Origin: Chlamydiota bacterium
Lineage (GTDB): Bacteria; Chlamydiota; Chlamydiia; Chlamydiales; JACKPQ01
DNA: 32,550 bases
Reading direction: 5' to 3'
Assembly (NCBI GenBank): GCA_021772435.1
Contig: JAJFLZ010000036.1
Span: 1-32,550, forward strand
Positions 16,068-23,754 of this stretch are shown here, one piece after another. Under the pieces are notes generated by a model. The model was not told the DNA's origin and did no database searches. It saw only the letters and a program-made list of their open reading frames with translations. The first letter of the stretch is position 1, and every line of letters begins with the position of its first letter. Made by a program: the position numbers and the translations under genes.

Positions 16068-16083
16068 AGAGTTCAGGTTATTA
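16068..16083 (-). repeat. 16-bp match to the outer end of the 14-183 element
   Basis: On the minus strand this is TAATAACCTGAACTCT, identical to positions 11-26. It lies 17 bases upstream of the membrane-protein start, in the 62-base gap before trmB. No second inverted arm is seen nearby, so it could be an element remnant or a shared protein-binding site. Confidence 0.5.
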
Positions 16084-16113
16084 TTAAAATAATAATACAG
16101 CTTGTCTATTTAA

Positions 16114-16773
16114 TTAACAATTAATAGAGTTTATTTGATGGATTTGGCGGCCTTTAGAGCGCCAGAGACGGTCAAAGTAGCTCTCGCCACTTCCCTCCTT
16201 GAGAATGGTATGGGTGGGGTTTTGCCAAATTGAGTGATCTGTTATTACTTGAAGCATTTGAGTGGCATATGGCTTATCGTCTGTGACAAAGGTGGCTGTG
16301 GCGCCTGGTAGGGCGCATCTTGCGATTTCGTCAGCAAAGGGCTGTTGAATAATACGATGCTTGGCGTGGCGGGTTTTTGGCCAGGGGTCGGGAAAGTTGA
16401 CGTGGAAGGCGCTGAAGGTGGGCCTTTTGATGTAGTTTTGGGTAAAGGTAAGCGCCTCGCCGCATATAATAAACAAATTATTTACTTGTCTATTTTGGGA
16501 TTTGGACCAAATTTTACGGACTCTTGGAAACTGCTTTTCGACGGCTATCCAATTGATATGAGGGTTTTGCTTAGCTTGAGAAATGACCCATTCGCCGTTG
16601 CCGCTACAGTACTCGATGTGAATTGGGTTGTTGTTTTCAAATAATTCCTTCCAGTCTGGAAGCTTAAAGTTTTGATGCTCAGTGTAGTGATCTGGCACAA
16701 ACAGGACATTGCCAATGATTGAAGGACATCTAGCGTCCCAACTGAAAGGGCTTTTTAAATCTTTTGGTCTCAT
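16114..16773 (-). CDS. trmB: tRNA (guanine-N7-)-methyltransferase
   Basis: TrmB methylates G46 in the tRNA variable loop using S-adenosylmethionine. The 219-residue protein has the SAM-binding segment EYCSGNGEWV (about 53-62) and IAVEKQ, the signature VNFPDPWPKTRHAKHR (about 124-139) with catalytic Asp, and a C-terminal GSGESYFDRLWRSKG resembling the usual substrate-binding T-x-x-E region. EYCSGNGEW in place of the common EIGxGxG is the notable variation. The ATG lies only 9 bases from the mature 3' end of tRNA-Leu on the same strand, and no good Shine-Dalgarno sequence is visible between them, so expression must be tied to tRNA processing. Confidence 0.93.
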   Translation of the reverse strand: MRPKDLKSPFSWDARCPSIIGNVLFVPDHYTEHQNFKLPDWKELFENNNPIHIEYCSGNGEWVISQAKQNPHINWIAVEKQFPRVRKIWSKSQNRQVNNLFIICGEALTFTQNYIKRPTFSAFHVNFPDPWPKTRHAKHRIIQQPFADEIARCALPGATATFVTDDKPYATQMLQVITDHSIWQNPTHTILKEGSGESYFDRLWRSKGRQIHQINSINC

Positions 16774-16782
16774 GAAAATAAA

Positions 16783-16864
<82 letters not shown>

Positions 16865-16880
16865 CGATGGAAGATTCATC

Positions 16881-16909
16881 ATCTTAAACTTTAAGAGAAA
16901 TTTCGTCAA
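16881..16909 (-). promoter_or_regulatory. tRNA-Leu/trmB promoter candidate
   Basis: On the minus strand TTGACG (16909-16904), a 17-base spacer and TAAGAT (16886-16881) place a start near 16874, about 10 bases upstream of the tRNA. It is the only good promoter seen for tRNA-Leu and trmB. Confidence 0.6.
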
Positions 16910-16963
16910 TACGCGTCTGAGCTGCGGCTGAAGAAATTAAAGTTTATATCTTAAGTAATTATA

Positions 16964-16979
16964 TATAATAGTGTAAAAT
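16964..16979 (+). promoter_or_regulatory. -10 region(s) for the M48 protease gene
   Basis: A perfect TATAAT (16964-16969) and a second TAAAAT (16974-16979) lie just before the ATG at 16986. No strong -35 box is seen at 16-18 bases. Either would give a very short 5' leader. Confidence 0.35.
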
Positions 16980-16985
16980 ATAAGA

Positions 16986-17711
16986 ATGAATTTAAAGATC
17001 GAAGCAAATAATTATTTAAGGCGGTTTGACCATACAGGGAAATTAAAGTTCCGTATGCAAGAGGTGAATAATGCTTGGGTTGGTAGTGATGGTTACGTGA
17101 CTCTCTGTCCAAAATATGCAAAAAAATTTATGGATTCAAAAGAAGTTTTGCGTTTTGAAGATGGCTCAACGTTTGTGCCAAATGGCCATGAACGGATAGC
17201 GGCTACAATTGCGCACGAAGCAGCGCACTGGGCCAAAGATCATGTGAACCAAGGTAATGTGTTATTTTTATATCAACCGATAATGCTGGGGTGTTTAAGC
17301 ATTTTAAGTTTGAGTGCAACCTACATCACTTGTTCCATAGCTATTCTTTTCAAAATAATTCATCATTTTCAGTTTTATAAAGTGAGAAATCTAGCTCTTA
17401 TTTCTACTGCTTTATTTGTAGCATCTGTTGCCGGTTTTGCCTTGAATAATTGGGCTGAGATGCGCAGGAGTCGTAAGAATGAATACGAAGCAGATACATA
17501 TGGTATGGAATTGTTGCAAAAAGCTGGTATGCGGCCAGAAATTATGCTGTGGTCTAGAAAAGCGTTGTATGCTCCTCGTAAAAAATTTCACGATGACAGA
17601 GATCCAGACACCAGCTGGTATAACCGTATCATGTATGAACTTTCCTCTACTCATCCCATTCCACACTTACGCTACGAGCGCTGCTTAGCGCATCTGAAAA
17701 AAATACAATAG
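16986..17711 (+). CDS. M48-family zinc metalloprotease, membrane-embedded
   Basis: The 241-residue protein has the zinc motif HEAAH (77-81) and the third-ligand region NEYEADTYG (165-173), as in M48 peptidases such as HtpX, Ste24 and BepA. Two hydrophobic segments, about 95-125 and 136-155, lie between these motifs, placing the active site next to a membrane hairpin. This layout is typical of membrane-integrated M48 members. It lacks the N-terminal membrane pair of HtpX and is shorter than HtpX (about 290), so I do not give a gene symbol. It probably removes damaged or surplus membrane proteins. It is divergent from the tRNA-Leu unit and upstream of the secreted-protein/FtsH-like operon. Confidence 0.85.
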   Translation: MNLKIEANNYLRRFDHTGKLKFRMQEVNNAWVGSDGYVTLCPKYAKKFMDSKEVLRFEDGSTFVPNGHERIAATIAHEAAHWAKDHVNQGNVLFLYQPIMLGCLSILSLSATYITCSIAILFKIIHHFQFYKVRNLALISTALFVASVAGFALNNWAEMRRSRKNEYEADTYGMELLQKAGMRPEIMLWSRKALYAPRKKFHDDRDPDTSWYNRIMYELSSTHPIPHLRYERCLAHLKKIQ

Positions 17712-17769
17712 ACGAAATTTATCCCAGTTGATTATAGTGGCCCCCTTAAACTAACTGGAGGTCACGATC

Positions 17770-18369
17770 ATGGAATGGAAAAAAATCACGACTATTTTTT
17801 TACTAGGTTTTGCATCGATAGGTTTTTGCGCTGCAGAAGCTGAAACTGAGGAAGAAGAAGAGCCTCAAGTTGTTGAGCAAGTGTATATCCCAAAAATCTA
17901 CGAAGAGAATCTCGATAAATTTGCTTTAAATCAAAGTGTGAATCTTACGCGCCATATTCGTTGGAATAGTACTGAGGTCGTATTGCTCAGTGATGACACG
18001 ATATGGATGGTCAATCCTCTAGAATTGCGCGTTCCTGGTTGGTGGGATCGTTTGCGCGGACGTGAAATCGTGCAGCCCGAAGATAAGTTTTTGGCAAAGC
18101 CGGCTGAGTGGAAAGAAGATTCTGACTTAAAAATCTATCGCTATAGCTGGAAAGAATCTGGTTTGGGCAAAATTTATGAGTTCGATGCAACGCGCCTGAT
18201 TTACTGCACCCATATTTTACAAAATGTAGCAACAGGTCAAATGGTGTTCGCTAGACAGCTAAAAAACGGTCACATTGTGCAGCTTTTTAACAGCTGGATT
18301 CAAGATGTGCATAGTAAAGGTTTTGTCGAAGGGTACGAGAAGGGCTATAACGACGCTAAAAAGATCTAA
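17770..18369 (+). CDS. secreted protein related to the N-domain of the downstream FtsH-like protease
   Basis: A signal peptide (MEWKKITTIFLLGFASIGFCAAEA, cleavage near 21-23) is followed by a run of acidic residues (ETEEEEEP) and about 165 residues of globular sequence. Residues about 78-160 resemble residues about 56-140 of the next gene's product: WW..L, a WK-x-(D/G)-(S/D) block with an aromatic Y, L.K, then a THI-x-x-N...QM-x-FAR-x-L block. GGAGG (17757-17761) lies 8 bases before the ATG. Only three bases separate the stop from the next ATG, so co-expression is likely. It may be an adaptor or regulator that binds the protease or its substrates; this is inference from similarity and position. 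Confidence 0.8.
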   Translation: MEWKKITTIFLLGFASIGFCAAEAETEEEEEPQVVEQVYIPKIYEENLDKFALNQSVNLTRHIRWNSTEVVLLSDDTIWMVNPLELRVPGWWDRLRGREIVQPEDKFLAKPAEWKEDSDLKIYRYSWKESGLGKIYEFDATRLIYCTHILQNVATGQMVFARQLKNGHIVQLFNSWIQDVHSKGFVEGYEKGYNDAKKI

Positions 18370-18372
18370 TTT

Positions 18373-20973
18373 ATGTTGCGACTATTTTTAGCTCTTTCGA
18401 TATGTTTTTGCGGGTTTGCAAAAGAGGATATGCATTATCCTGAAATCTTGCCAACCCGCTATACTGAAGCTTTTATCCAGAGCACGCAGAGCACGTTCTT
18501 TCGTGATAAATGCTATACAGTGCTCGACAATAACACCGGTTGGATCCTTTATCGCCTGTATGGCAACACTGATAAGTGGTGGAATTTTTTAAATGAAATC
18601 AAAGAGGTGGATAAACGACTCATCTGCAACCCCATGTTTTGGAAGGACGGCGATGAGGTGCATGTCTATTCGTTGCCGTTTAAAGATTCGCTCGCTAAAA
18701 AAATCTTAAGTGATCCAGACCATGAGCTAATGAATGCAACGCACATTATTTTGAACCCCGATCAAAAGCAGATGGCGTTTGCAAGGCGCTTGACAAGAGA
18801 AGAGCTAGATGAAAAAGATATCGAGATCAATCCGATCAAAGTTATTCCCAACAAAGGTTTAAAAGCGCGATTTGCCGACGTGGTGGGTTGCACAGAGGTT
18901 AAAGAAGAGGCTCAAGAAATTGTACGGTGCCTTAAAAATCCCAAGCCCTATATCCAGCTAGGTGCAAAGCTTCCACAAGGATTATTTATCTCTGGGCCGT
19001 CAGGCTGCGGAAAAACACTGATTGCTAAAGCCTTAGCTAAAGAGTCTAAACGTACACTGATTAAAATTTCAGGCGACCAGTTTTGGGATGAGGTGTTCTT
19101 AAAAGGGACAAATTGGATCGAGCCGCTTTTTGATGCAGCAAGAAAAAACGCACCCTGCATTATTTTGGTCGATGGATTCGATACCTTTGACTTCGTGCGC
19201 CATTTTGTGGTCTATCATTTTCTTGTTAAACGCCTAAAACGAGAGATTGAGTTGATGGGCGGAGAGCTGGACCTCTTTTTGGTGATCACAGCGCGCGACA
19301 TCAAAAACATGGGTGAGCAGTTTTTAAATTCCAATCACGGCTGTAAGCTACTAGAGGTTGGCTTCCCCACCAAAAAAGACCGCAATGAACTTGTCAGACG
19401 CTATGCCAAAGAATTTTCTGTTGATAGCACCTGCGATTTAAGTGTCCTGGGCTATCAAACACTTTGCTTTACTCCAACTGATCTCAAAGAGGTTTTTCAT
19501 GCGGGAGCTAGAATAGCAGCTGTTAAAAAAGCAGATGTGATTGCCCAAGAGGATTTAGAGAAAGCTATTAGGCGGATCAGCAGAGCCAAGGCTGAGCACT
19601 CTCAAGGCGAAGATAACCCTGCAAAACTTTCTGATCCTTTCAAGAAAAAAACCACCTTTGGTGATGTTGGAGGCTGCAGCGAAGCCAAAGAAGAGCTCGT
19701 GGAACTCGTTGCCTTTTTAAAGGATCCTAGCCAGTTTTCTCATTTAGGTGCAAAGGCACCTAAGGGGACGCTTTGTATTGGCCCTCCAGGGTGCGGTAAA
19801 ACGCTTCTTGCTAAAGCTGTGGCTGGTGAAGCTAACTGTAACTTTTTCCATTGTTCAGGTGCTGATTTTAACGACATCTGGGTAGGCTCGGGAGTCAATC
19901 GCATCAAAGAGGTATTTAAAGCAGCCAAAGCTAACGCGCCGGCGATTTTATTTATCGATGAGATTGATGCTGTTGGTGGCAAGCGAATGAGCGATCCACA
20001 AGCTGCAGCTCGCGATTTTAACAACACACTCAATCAGCTACTAGTTGAAATGGATGGATTCGACGGCTCAGAAGGATTAGCTGTCATTGGTGCGACCAAT
20101 TTACCCGACATGCTCGATGAGGCACTGCTGCGCTCTGGAAGGTTTGATCGCCAGGTGGTCATCGATAGACCATGTTTAGCTGAGCGGTTAGAAATTTTGA
20201 CCATTCATGGCAAGTCATTGCCTTTAGCAGATGCTGTGGATTTAACCCATACTGCCAAAATGACCATGGGAATGTCAGGAGCTGACCTTGCTAATATGCT
20301 CAATGAGGCTGCTTTGATAGCTGGGCGCACGGGCAAAAAAGTGATTGAAGAGATAGATTTGCGCGAGGCGCACGATAAAGTGCAGCTCGGAAAAGAGCGG
20401 CGCAGTATGCATCTTTCGGATAGCGAAAAACGTCATATCGCCTATCACGAAGCGGGTCATACAATTGTGGGACTGGTTGTCGATTCGGGTACTGATGTGG
20501 ATAAGGTCACGATTATCCCAAGGGGCACAGCTCTTGGTTTAACTCATTTTGTACCACATGGTGAAAATGTGACACTTTGGAAAAAACAAGCTGAAAATCG
20601 CTTAGCTGAATGTTTGGGTGGCCTGGCTGCTGAACGCATCTGTTTGGGTGATATCTCAGCTGGAGTTTCTGGCGATTTAAAAAGCGCCACGCACCTTGCT
20701 AAACAAATGGTTGCGGAATACGGTATGAGCGATGAGCTTGGTTTTGCCGCATTTGGACGCGACATGTCTCCAGAGACCAAACGTCTCGTCGATATCGAAG
20801 TGCGCAAACTGCTTGATAAAGCCTACTCTCTAGCAGTTAAAATTATCGAAGAGCACAAAGCTAAAATTGATAAAATCGTCTCCGGTCTTTTGGAAAAAGA
20901 GACACTTTATCGCACCGATTTAGACTCCATCATGAAGGACCTACCCGATGAAGACTATCCTGCTCAAGCTTAG
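18373..20973 (+). CDS. tandem-AAA FtsH-like protease with signal-peptide-like N-terminus
   Basis: The 866-residue protein ends in an AAA-plus-M41 module like FtsH: Walker A GPPGCGKT (470-477), Walker B IDEIDAVG (D529 E530), arginine-finger segment LLRSGRFDR, zinc motif HEAGH (692-696) and the third ligand D768 in SGDLKSAT. Ahead of it lies a second AAA module (about 165-410). It keeps Walker A GPSGCGKT (208-215), but Walker B reads LVDGFD (D267 G268, catalytic Glu lost) and the Arg-finger region is FLNSNHGCKLL, so ATP hydrolysis there is probably lost. Residues 1-17 (MLRLFLALSICFCGFAK) look like a signal peptide or single anchor; the usual FtsH pair of membrane helices is missing. Residues 20-145 resemble the upstream secreted protein. 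FtsH is usually about 600-650 residues. Confidence 0.9.
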   Translation: MLRLFLALSICFCGFAKEDMHYPEILPTRYTEAFIQSTQSTFFRDKCYTVLDNNTGWILYRLYGNTDKWWNFLNEIKEVDKRLICNPMFWKDGDEVHVYSLPFKDSLAKKILSDPDHELMNATHIILNPDQKQMAFARRLTREELDEKDIEINPIKVIPNKGLKARFADVVGCTEVKEEAQEIVRCLKNPKPYIQLGAKLPQGLFISGPSGCGKTLIAKALAKESKRTLIKISGDQFWDEVFLKGTNWIEPLFDAARKNAPCIILVDGFDTFDFVRHFVVYHFLVKRLKREIELMGGELDLFLVITARDIKNMGEQFLNSNHGCKLLEVGFPTKKDRNELVRRYAKEFSVDSTCDLSVLGYQTLCFTPTDLKEVFHAGARIAAVKKADVIAQEDLEKAIRRISRAKAEHSQGEDNPAKLSDPFKKKTTFGDVGGCSEAKEELVELVAFLKDPSQFSHLGAKAPKGTLCIGPPGCGKTLLAKAVAGEANCNFFHCSGADFNDIWVGSGVNRIKEVFKAAKANAPAILFIDEIDAVGGKRMSDPQAAARDFNNTLNQLLVEMDGFDGSEGLAVIGATNLPDMLDEALLRSGRFDRQVVIDRPCLAERLEILTIHGKSLPLADAVDLTHTAKMTMGMSGADLANMLNEAALIAGRTGKKVIEEIDLREAHDKVQLGKERRSMHLSDSEKRHIAYHEAGHTIVGLVVDSGTDVDKVTIIPRGTALGLTHFVPHGENVTLWKKQAENRLAECLGGLAAERICLGDISAGVSGDLKSATHLAKQMVAEYGMSDELGFAAFGRDMSPETKRLVDIEVRKLLDKAYSLAVKIIEEHKAKIDKIVSGLLEKETLYRTDLDSIMKDLPDEDYPAQA

Positions 20974-21871
20974 CTTTGTTTTAGCGTGCTCTAGTTGTAT
21001 TGCACAAACGCATTGGTTTACAGGACCCATTGTCGTTTTATCTGGTGAGGTGGTTGAAAAAGGGCATACCAACTGGCAGCCCTTTATTTTTCAATTCTGG
21101 TCATGTGGCAGATATGATGAAAATTGGGATAAATTCTCGACACCTACCGTGCGCACGACAAATCCGCAGCTATGTTTAACCCATGGATTTGCCAAAAATT
21201 TTGATGTTGAAATCTTGCCTCAAGTCTTTTTCAAACAAAGCGGAAACTCTCAAAGCTATCGGTTAGGCGACTTCCCTTTTATTTTGGGTTTTCAAGCTCT
21301 GTGGCAAAAAGCCGGCACGTGGATTCCCTCTTTAAGGGTGACGTTGCAAGAAACTTTCCCCAGCGGCCAGTATGACAATCTCATTCCAAGCAAGCAACGC
21401 ACCGAAGTATCTGGCCAAGGATCGTATCAAACAGCACTCGGTCTTAACTTTCAAAAACTCATCTCATTTGATCCCATTCACGCCTTGCAGCTCTACTGGA
21501 GCTTAACTTACACCGTGCCTTCTCCGACCCATGTCAATGGTGTGAATTTTTATGGTGGCGATCCGAAAACAAACGGCACAGTCTATCCCGGCCAAAATTT
21601 ACAGGCAATTTTTTCGTTTGAGTTTAATCTGACTAAAAACTGGGCATTAGCATGTGATGTGGTCAACCTTTGGCGCGATGCAGATCGATTTTCTGGTAAA
21701 ACGCGCGTCAAATCCCGTCGCGGCTCTGGCTACAATTTGAGCTTAGCTCCGGGGCTTGAATACAACGTATCTGAGAACTTGGGTTTTATCGCAGGCAGCT
21801 GGTTTTCAGCAGCTGGACGTAATTCCTCCTGCTTTAATAGCGCCGTATTTGCCGTCAATTACTACCACTGA
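20948..21871 (+). CDS. outer-membrane beta-barrel protein, Phenol_MetA_deg-like (paralog 2)
   Basis: The ATG lies 26 bases inside the preceding protease gene, implying coupled translation. A signal peptide (MKTILLKLSFVLACSSCIAQ, about 20 residues) precedes a 285-residue barrel ending VNYYH. CSSC within the leader is not a clear lipobox. Shared landmarks with the neighbour at 21886 include WFTGPIVVLSGEVV, HTNWQPF, RLGDFPFILGFQAL, ETFPSGQYDNL and TVPSPTHVNGVNFYGG. It is clearly a tandem duplicate of that gene and more distantly a paralog of the 6963 gene. The family name hints at hydrophobic small-molecule passage but no substrate can be assigned. Position behind an FtsH-like protease suggests quality control or shared regulation. 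Confidence 0.8.
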   Translation: MKTILLKLSFVLACSSCIAQTHWFTGPIVVLSGEVVEKGHTNWQPFIFQFWSCGRYDENWDKFSTPTVRTTNPQLCLTHGFAKNFDVEILPQVFFKQSGNSQSYRLGDFPFILGFQALWQKAGTWIPSLRVTLQETFPSGQYDNLIPSKQRTEVSGQGSYQTALGLNFQKLISFDPIHALQLYWSLTYTVPSPTHVNGVNFYGGDPKTNGTVYPGQNLQAIFSFEFNLTKNWALACDVVNLWRDADRFSGKTRVKSRRGSGYNLSLAPGLEYNVSENLGFIAGSWFSAAGRNSSCFNSAVFAVNYYH

Positions 21872-21885
21872 TACACTATCGAATA

Positions 21886-22863
21886 ATGAAAATAATTTTT
21901 GCCATTTGCCTTTATGCTTCACTTTTTGCAGTCGATGCAAACCGTGAACAACAGCTCAGCGATCCCACATCAACTTTCAAGCCTTGGTTTACCGGATCTC
22001 TTTTGTCCCTTCCAGGGCACGTTGTGGGTGATAAACACACCAATTGGCAGCCGTATGTCTACTACACAGACGATTATGGGTTTTACAACAACAAAGGACG
22101 TAAGCAGCACGTGCCTTCCACTAAAGTTTGGGATTTTCAGCTGCTTGTCACGCGCGGCTTTGGCGATTGGTTTGATGCCAAAATCAATGCCCAAACATTT
22201 ATCCGCAGCGAAAAAGGGCAGACATCCACTCGTTTTGGCGACTTTGAATTCATTTTAGGTTTTCAAGCTCTCAATCAAAAAAAAGGTAGCTGGATTCCCG
22301 ATCTGCGCATCATCCTAGCTGAGACATTTCCAAGCGGCCAATACGACAAACTCAATCCCAAAAAATTTGGAACTGACTCATCTGGCTCGGGCTCTTACGA
22401 AACCTCACTTGGCTTCAACTTTCAACGTTTAGAACACATTTATCGCGATCACTACTTCCGCTGGCGCTTAAACCTTGTCTACACCGTGCCCTCCCCTACC
22501 CACGTCGATGGTTTTAACGTTTACGGCGGCGGTTTTGGAACAAATGGAACCATCTACCCTGGCAACACGTTCATGGGCATTTTTGCCTTCGAATATAACT
22601 TTAATCAAAATTGGGTATTTGCGTTCGATCTCATGCAGACCTACAGTAACCGCGCCAGATTTTCAGGCAAATCCGGCAGAGATGAGCTTGGAGCTCCAGC
22701 CAAAGTTGGCATTCCATCTCAAGACGTGCTTAGCCTAGCCCCCGCCCTTGAATATAACTTTAGCGAGGCGCTTGGCATTATCGGCGGCGTTTGGTTTTCG
22801 GTGCGTGGCCGCAACACCGCCGACTTTATCAGCTACGTCCTCTCCGTCAACTACTTTATGTAA
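21886..22863 (+). CDS. outer-membrane beta-barrel protein, Phenol_MetA_deg-like (paralog 3)
   Basis: A short signal peptide (MKIIFAICLYASLFAVDA) leads to a 325-residue barrel whose last residues are SVNYFM. It shares with the previous gene WFTGSLLSLPGHVV, HTNWQPYVYY, RFGDFEFILGFQAL, ETFPSGQYDKL, YTVPSPTHVDGFNVYGGG and FSGKSGR. It keeps the loop with PAKVGIPSQDVLSLAPALEY near the end, which the 6963 paralog also has (PAQNGAPSSDNLSIAPAIEY) but the 20948 copy has shortened. Fourteen bases separate it from the preceding stop, so it is likely the last gene of the 17770-22863 operon. A short hairpin (TACGA...TCGTA) lies just after the stop but has no strong U-run. Confidence 0.8.
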   Translation: MKIIFAICLYASLFAVDANREQQLSDPTSTFKPWFTGSLLSLPGHVVGDKHTNWQPYVYYTDDYGFYNNKGRKQHVPSTKVWDFQLLVTRGFGDWFDAKINAQTFIRSEKGQTSTRFGDFEFILGFQALNQKKGSWIPDLRIILAETFPSGQYDKLNPKKFGTDSSGSGSYETSLGFNFQRLEHIYRDHYFRWRLNLVYTVPSPTHVDGFNVYGGGFGTNGTIYPGNTFMGIFAFEYNFNQNWVFAFDLMQTYSNRARFSGKSGRDELGAPAKVGIPSQDVLSLAPALEYNFSEALGIIGGVWFSVRGRNTADFISYVLSVNYFM

Positions 22864-22908
22864 TGCATTGTTGCTACGATTAACTTCGTACAATATCATG
22901 CAAAAAGG

Positions 22909-23754
22909 TTATTTGAACATCTCTTGATTTAACGGCACTAAGGGGTTATTTTTCGAAACATAAAGTGCTTGTGTTAATTCTATGTCGGGGTTGACAGCAT
23001 ATTGAGAAAAGTCTTTTACTCCGGAGGCTTTTAGTAAGGCTTCGTCTGTAAAAAACATGCCTGTGGCTTCTTTTGAAGATTTTTGCAGCAACTCTAGCGC
23101 AGCGTCACCCATAATTTTTGGCCAACGACTGCTTTGATAAACTTTTTCACTTAAATGATCTTTGATAGTTTGGGTTGCAATGGTTGACTCTGGCCATAAT
23201 GAATTGACAGCGATATTGTAGGGTTTGAACTCTTCTGCCATACCGAATGTACATAAGCTCATTGCATATTTAGATATTGTAAAACCGAGATGATTTTTAA
23301 ACCATTTGGGATCCATAAATAAGGGAGGAGAAATATTGATGATGTGAGCCTTTGAAGCCTGCTTAAGATAGGGCAGGCACTCTCTAGAAAAAAGAAAGGC
23401 AGAACGTACACTTGTTGCGATCATTCTATCAAAGTCTTCTGCCTTGGTATCGGCTGTATTAACAAATAACGTTGCACTCGTATTGTTAATGAGTGCGTTA
23501 ATACTACCAAATGTCGATACAGCAATTTTTACTGCTTCATGTATTTGGGTTTCATCTTGTATATCGATATTCAAGGCAATAATCTTGCCTTTGAATGGTT
23601 CAAATTCACTTATAAGGGATTCTAAAGATTTAGTATTTTCTTTAGCGACCACGACAATATTAGCGCCTTCTTGAGCACACCTCAGTCCCATAGCTTTGCC
23701 AATTCCCTGGCTGCCGCCCGTTATTAGAATGGTTTTATTGATTAATTTTGACAT
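22909..23754 (-). CDS. short-chain dehydrogenase/reductase, HSDL2-like, with Tyr-to-Phe at the active site
   Basis: A classical Rossmann SDR: cofactor motif TGGSQGIG (12-19), INNTSA (89-94) and catalytic-serine region NISPP (S142). The whole stretch MDPKWFKNH...SKYAMSLCTFGMAEEF strongly resembles hydroxysteroid dehydrogenase-like protein 2. In the YxxxK motif, Lys162 is present but the Tyr position is Phe158 (codon TTT at 23283-23281). This is expected to weaken or abolish normal dehydrogenase activity unless another residue substitutes. The ATG overlaps the upstream ATPase gene by 13 bases, with an AGGAG ribosome site five bases before it, so the two form an operon. The substrate is unknown. 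Confidence 0.88.
   Translation of the reverse strand: MSKLINKTILITGGSQGIGKAMGLRCAQEGANIVVVAKENTKSLESLISEFEPFKGKIIALNIDIQDETQIHEAVKIAVSTFGSINALINNTSATLFVNTADTKAEDFDRMIATSVRSAFLFSRECLPYLKQASKAHIINISPPLFMDPKWFKNHLGFTISKYAMSLCTFGMAEEFKPYNIAVNSLWPESTIATQTIKDHLSEKVYQSSRWPKIMGDAALELLQKSSKEATGMFFTDEALLKASGVKDFSQYAVNPDIELTQALYVSKNNPLVPLNQEMFK

Noticed and set aside
20948-21010. Lipoprotein signal at CSSC in the second barrel
   Set aside because: Residues before the cysteines do not form a proper lipobox and the rest is a barrel, so a normal signal peptidase I site is more likely.
22864-22908. Rho-independent terminator after the last barrel gene
   Set aside because: The TACGA/TCGTA stem is only five pairs and no U-run follows directly.
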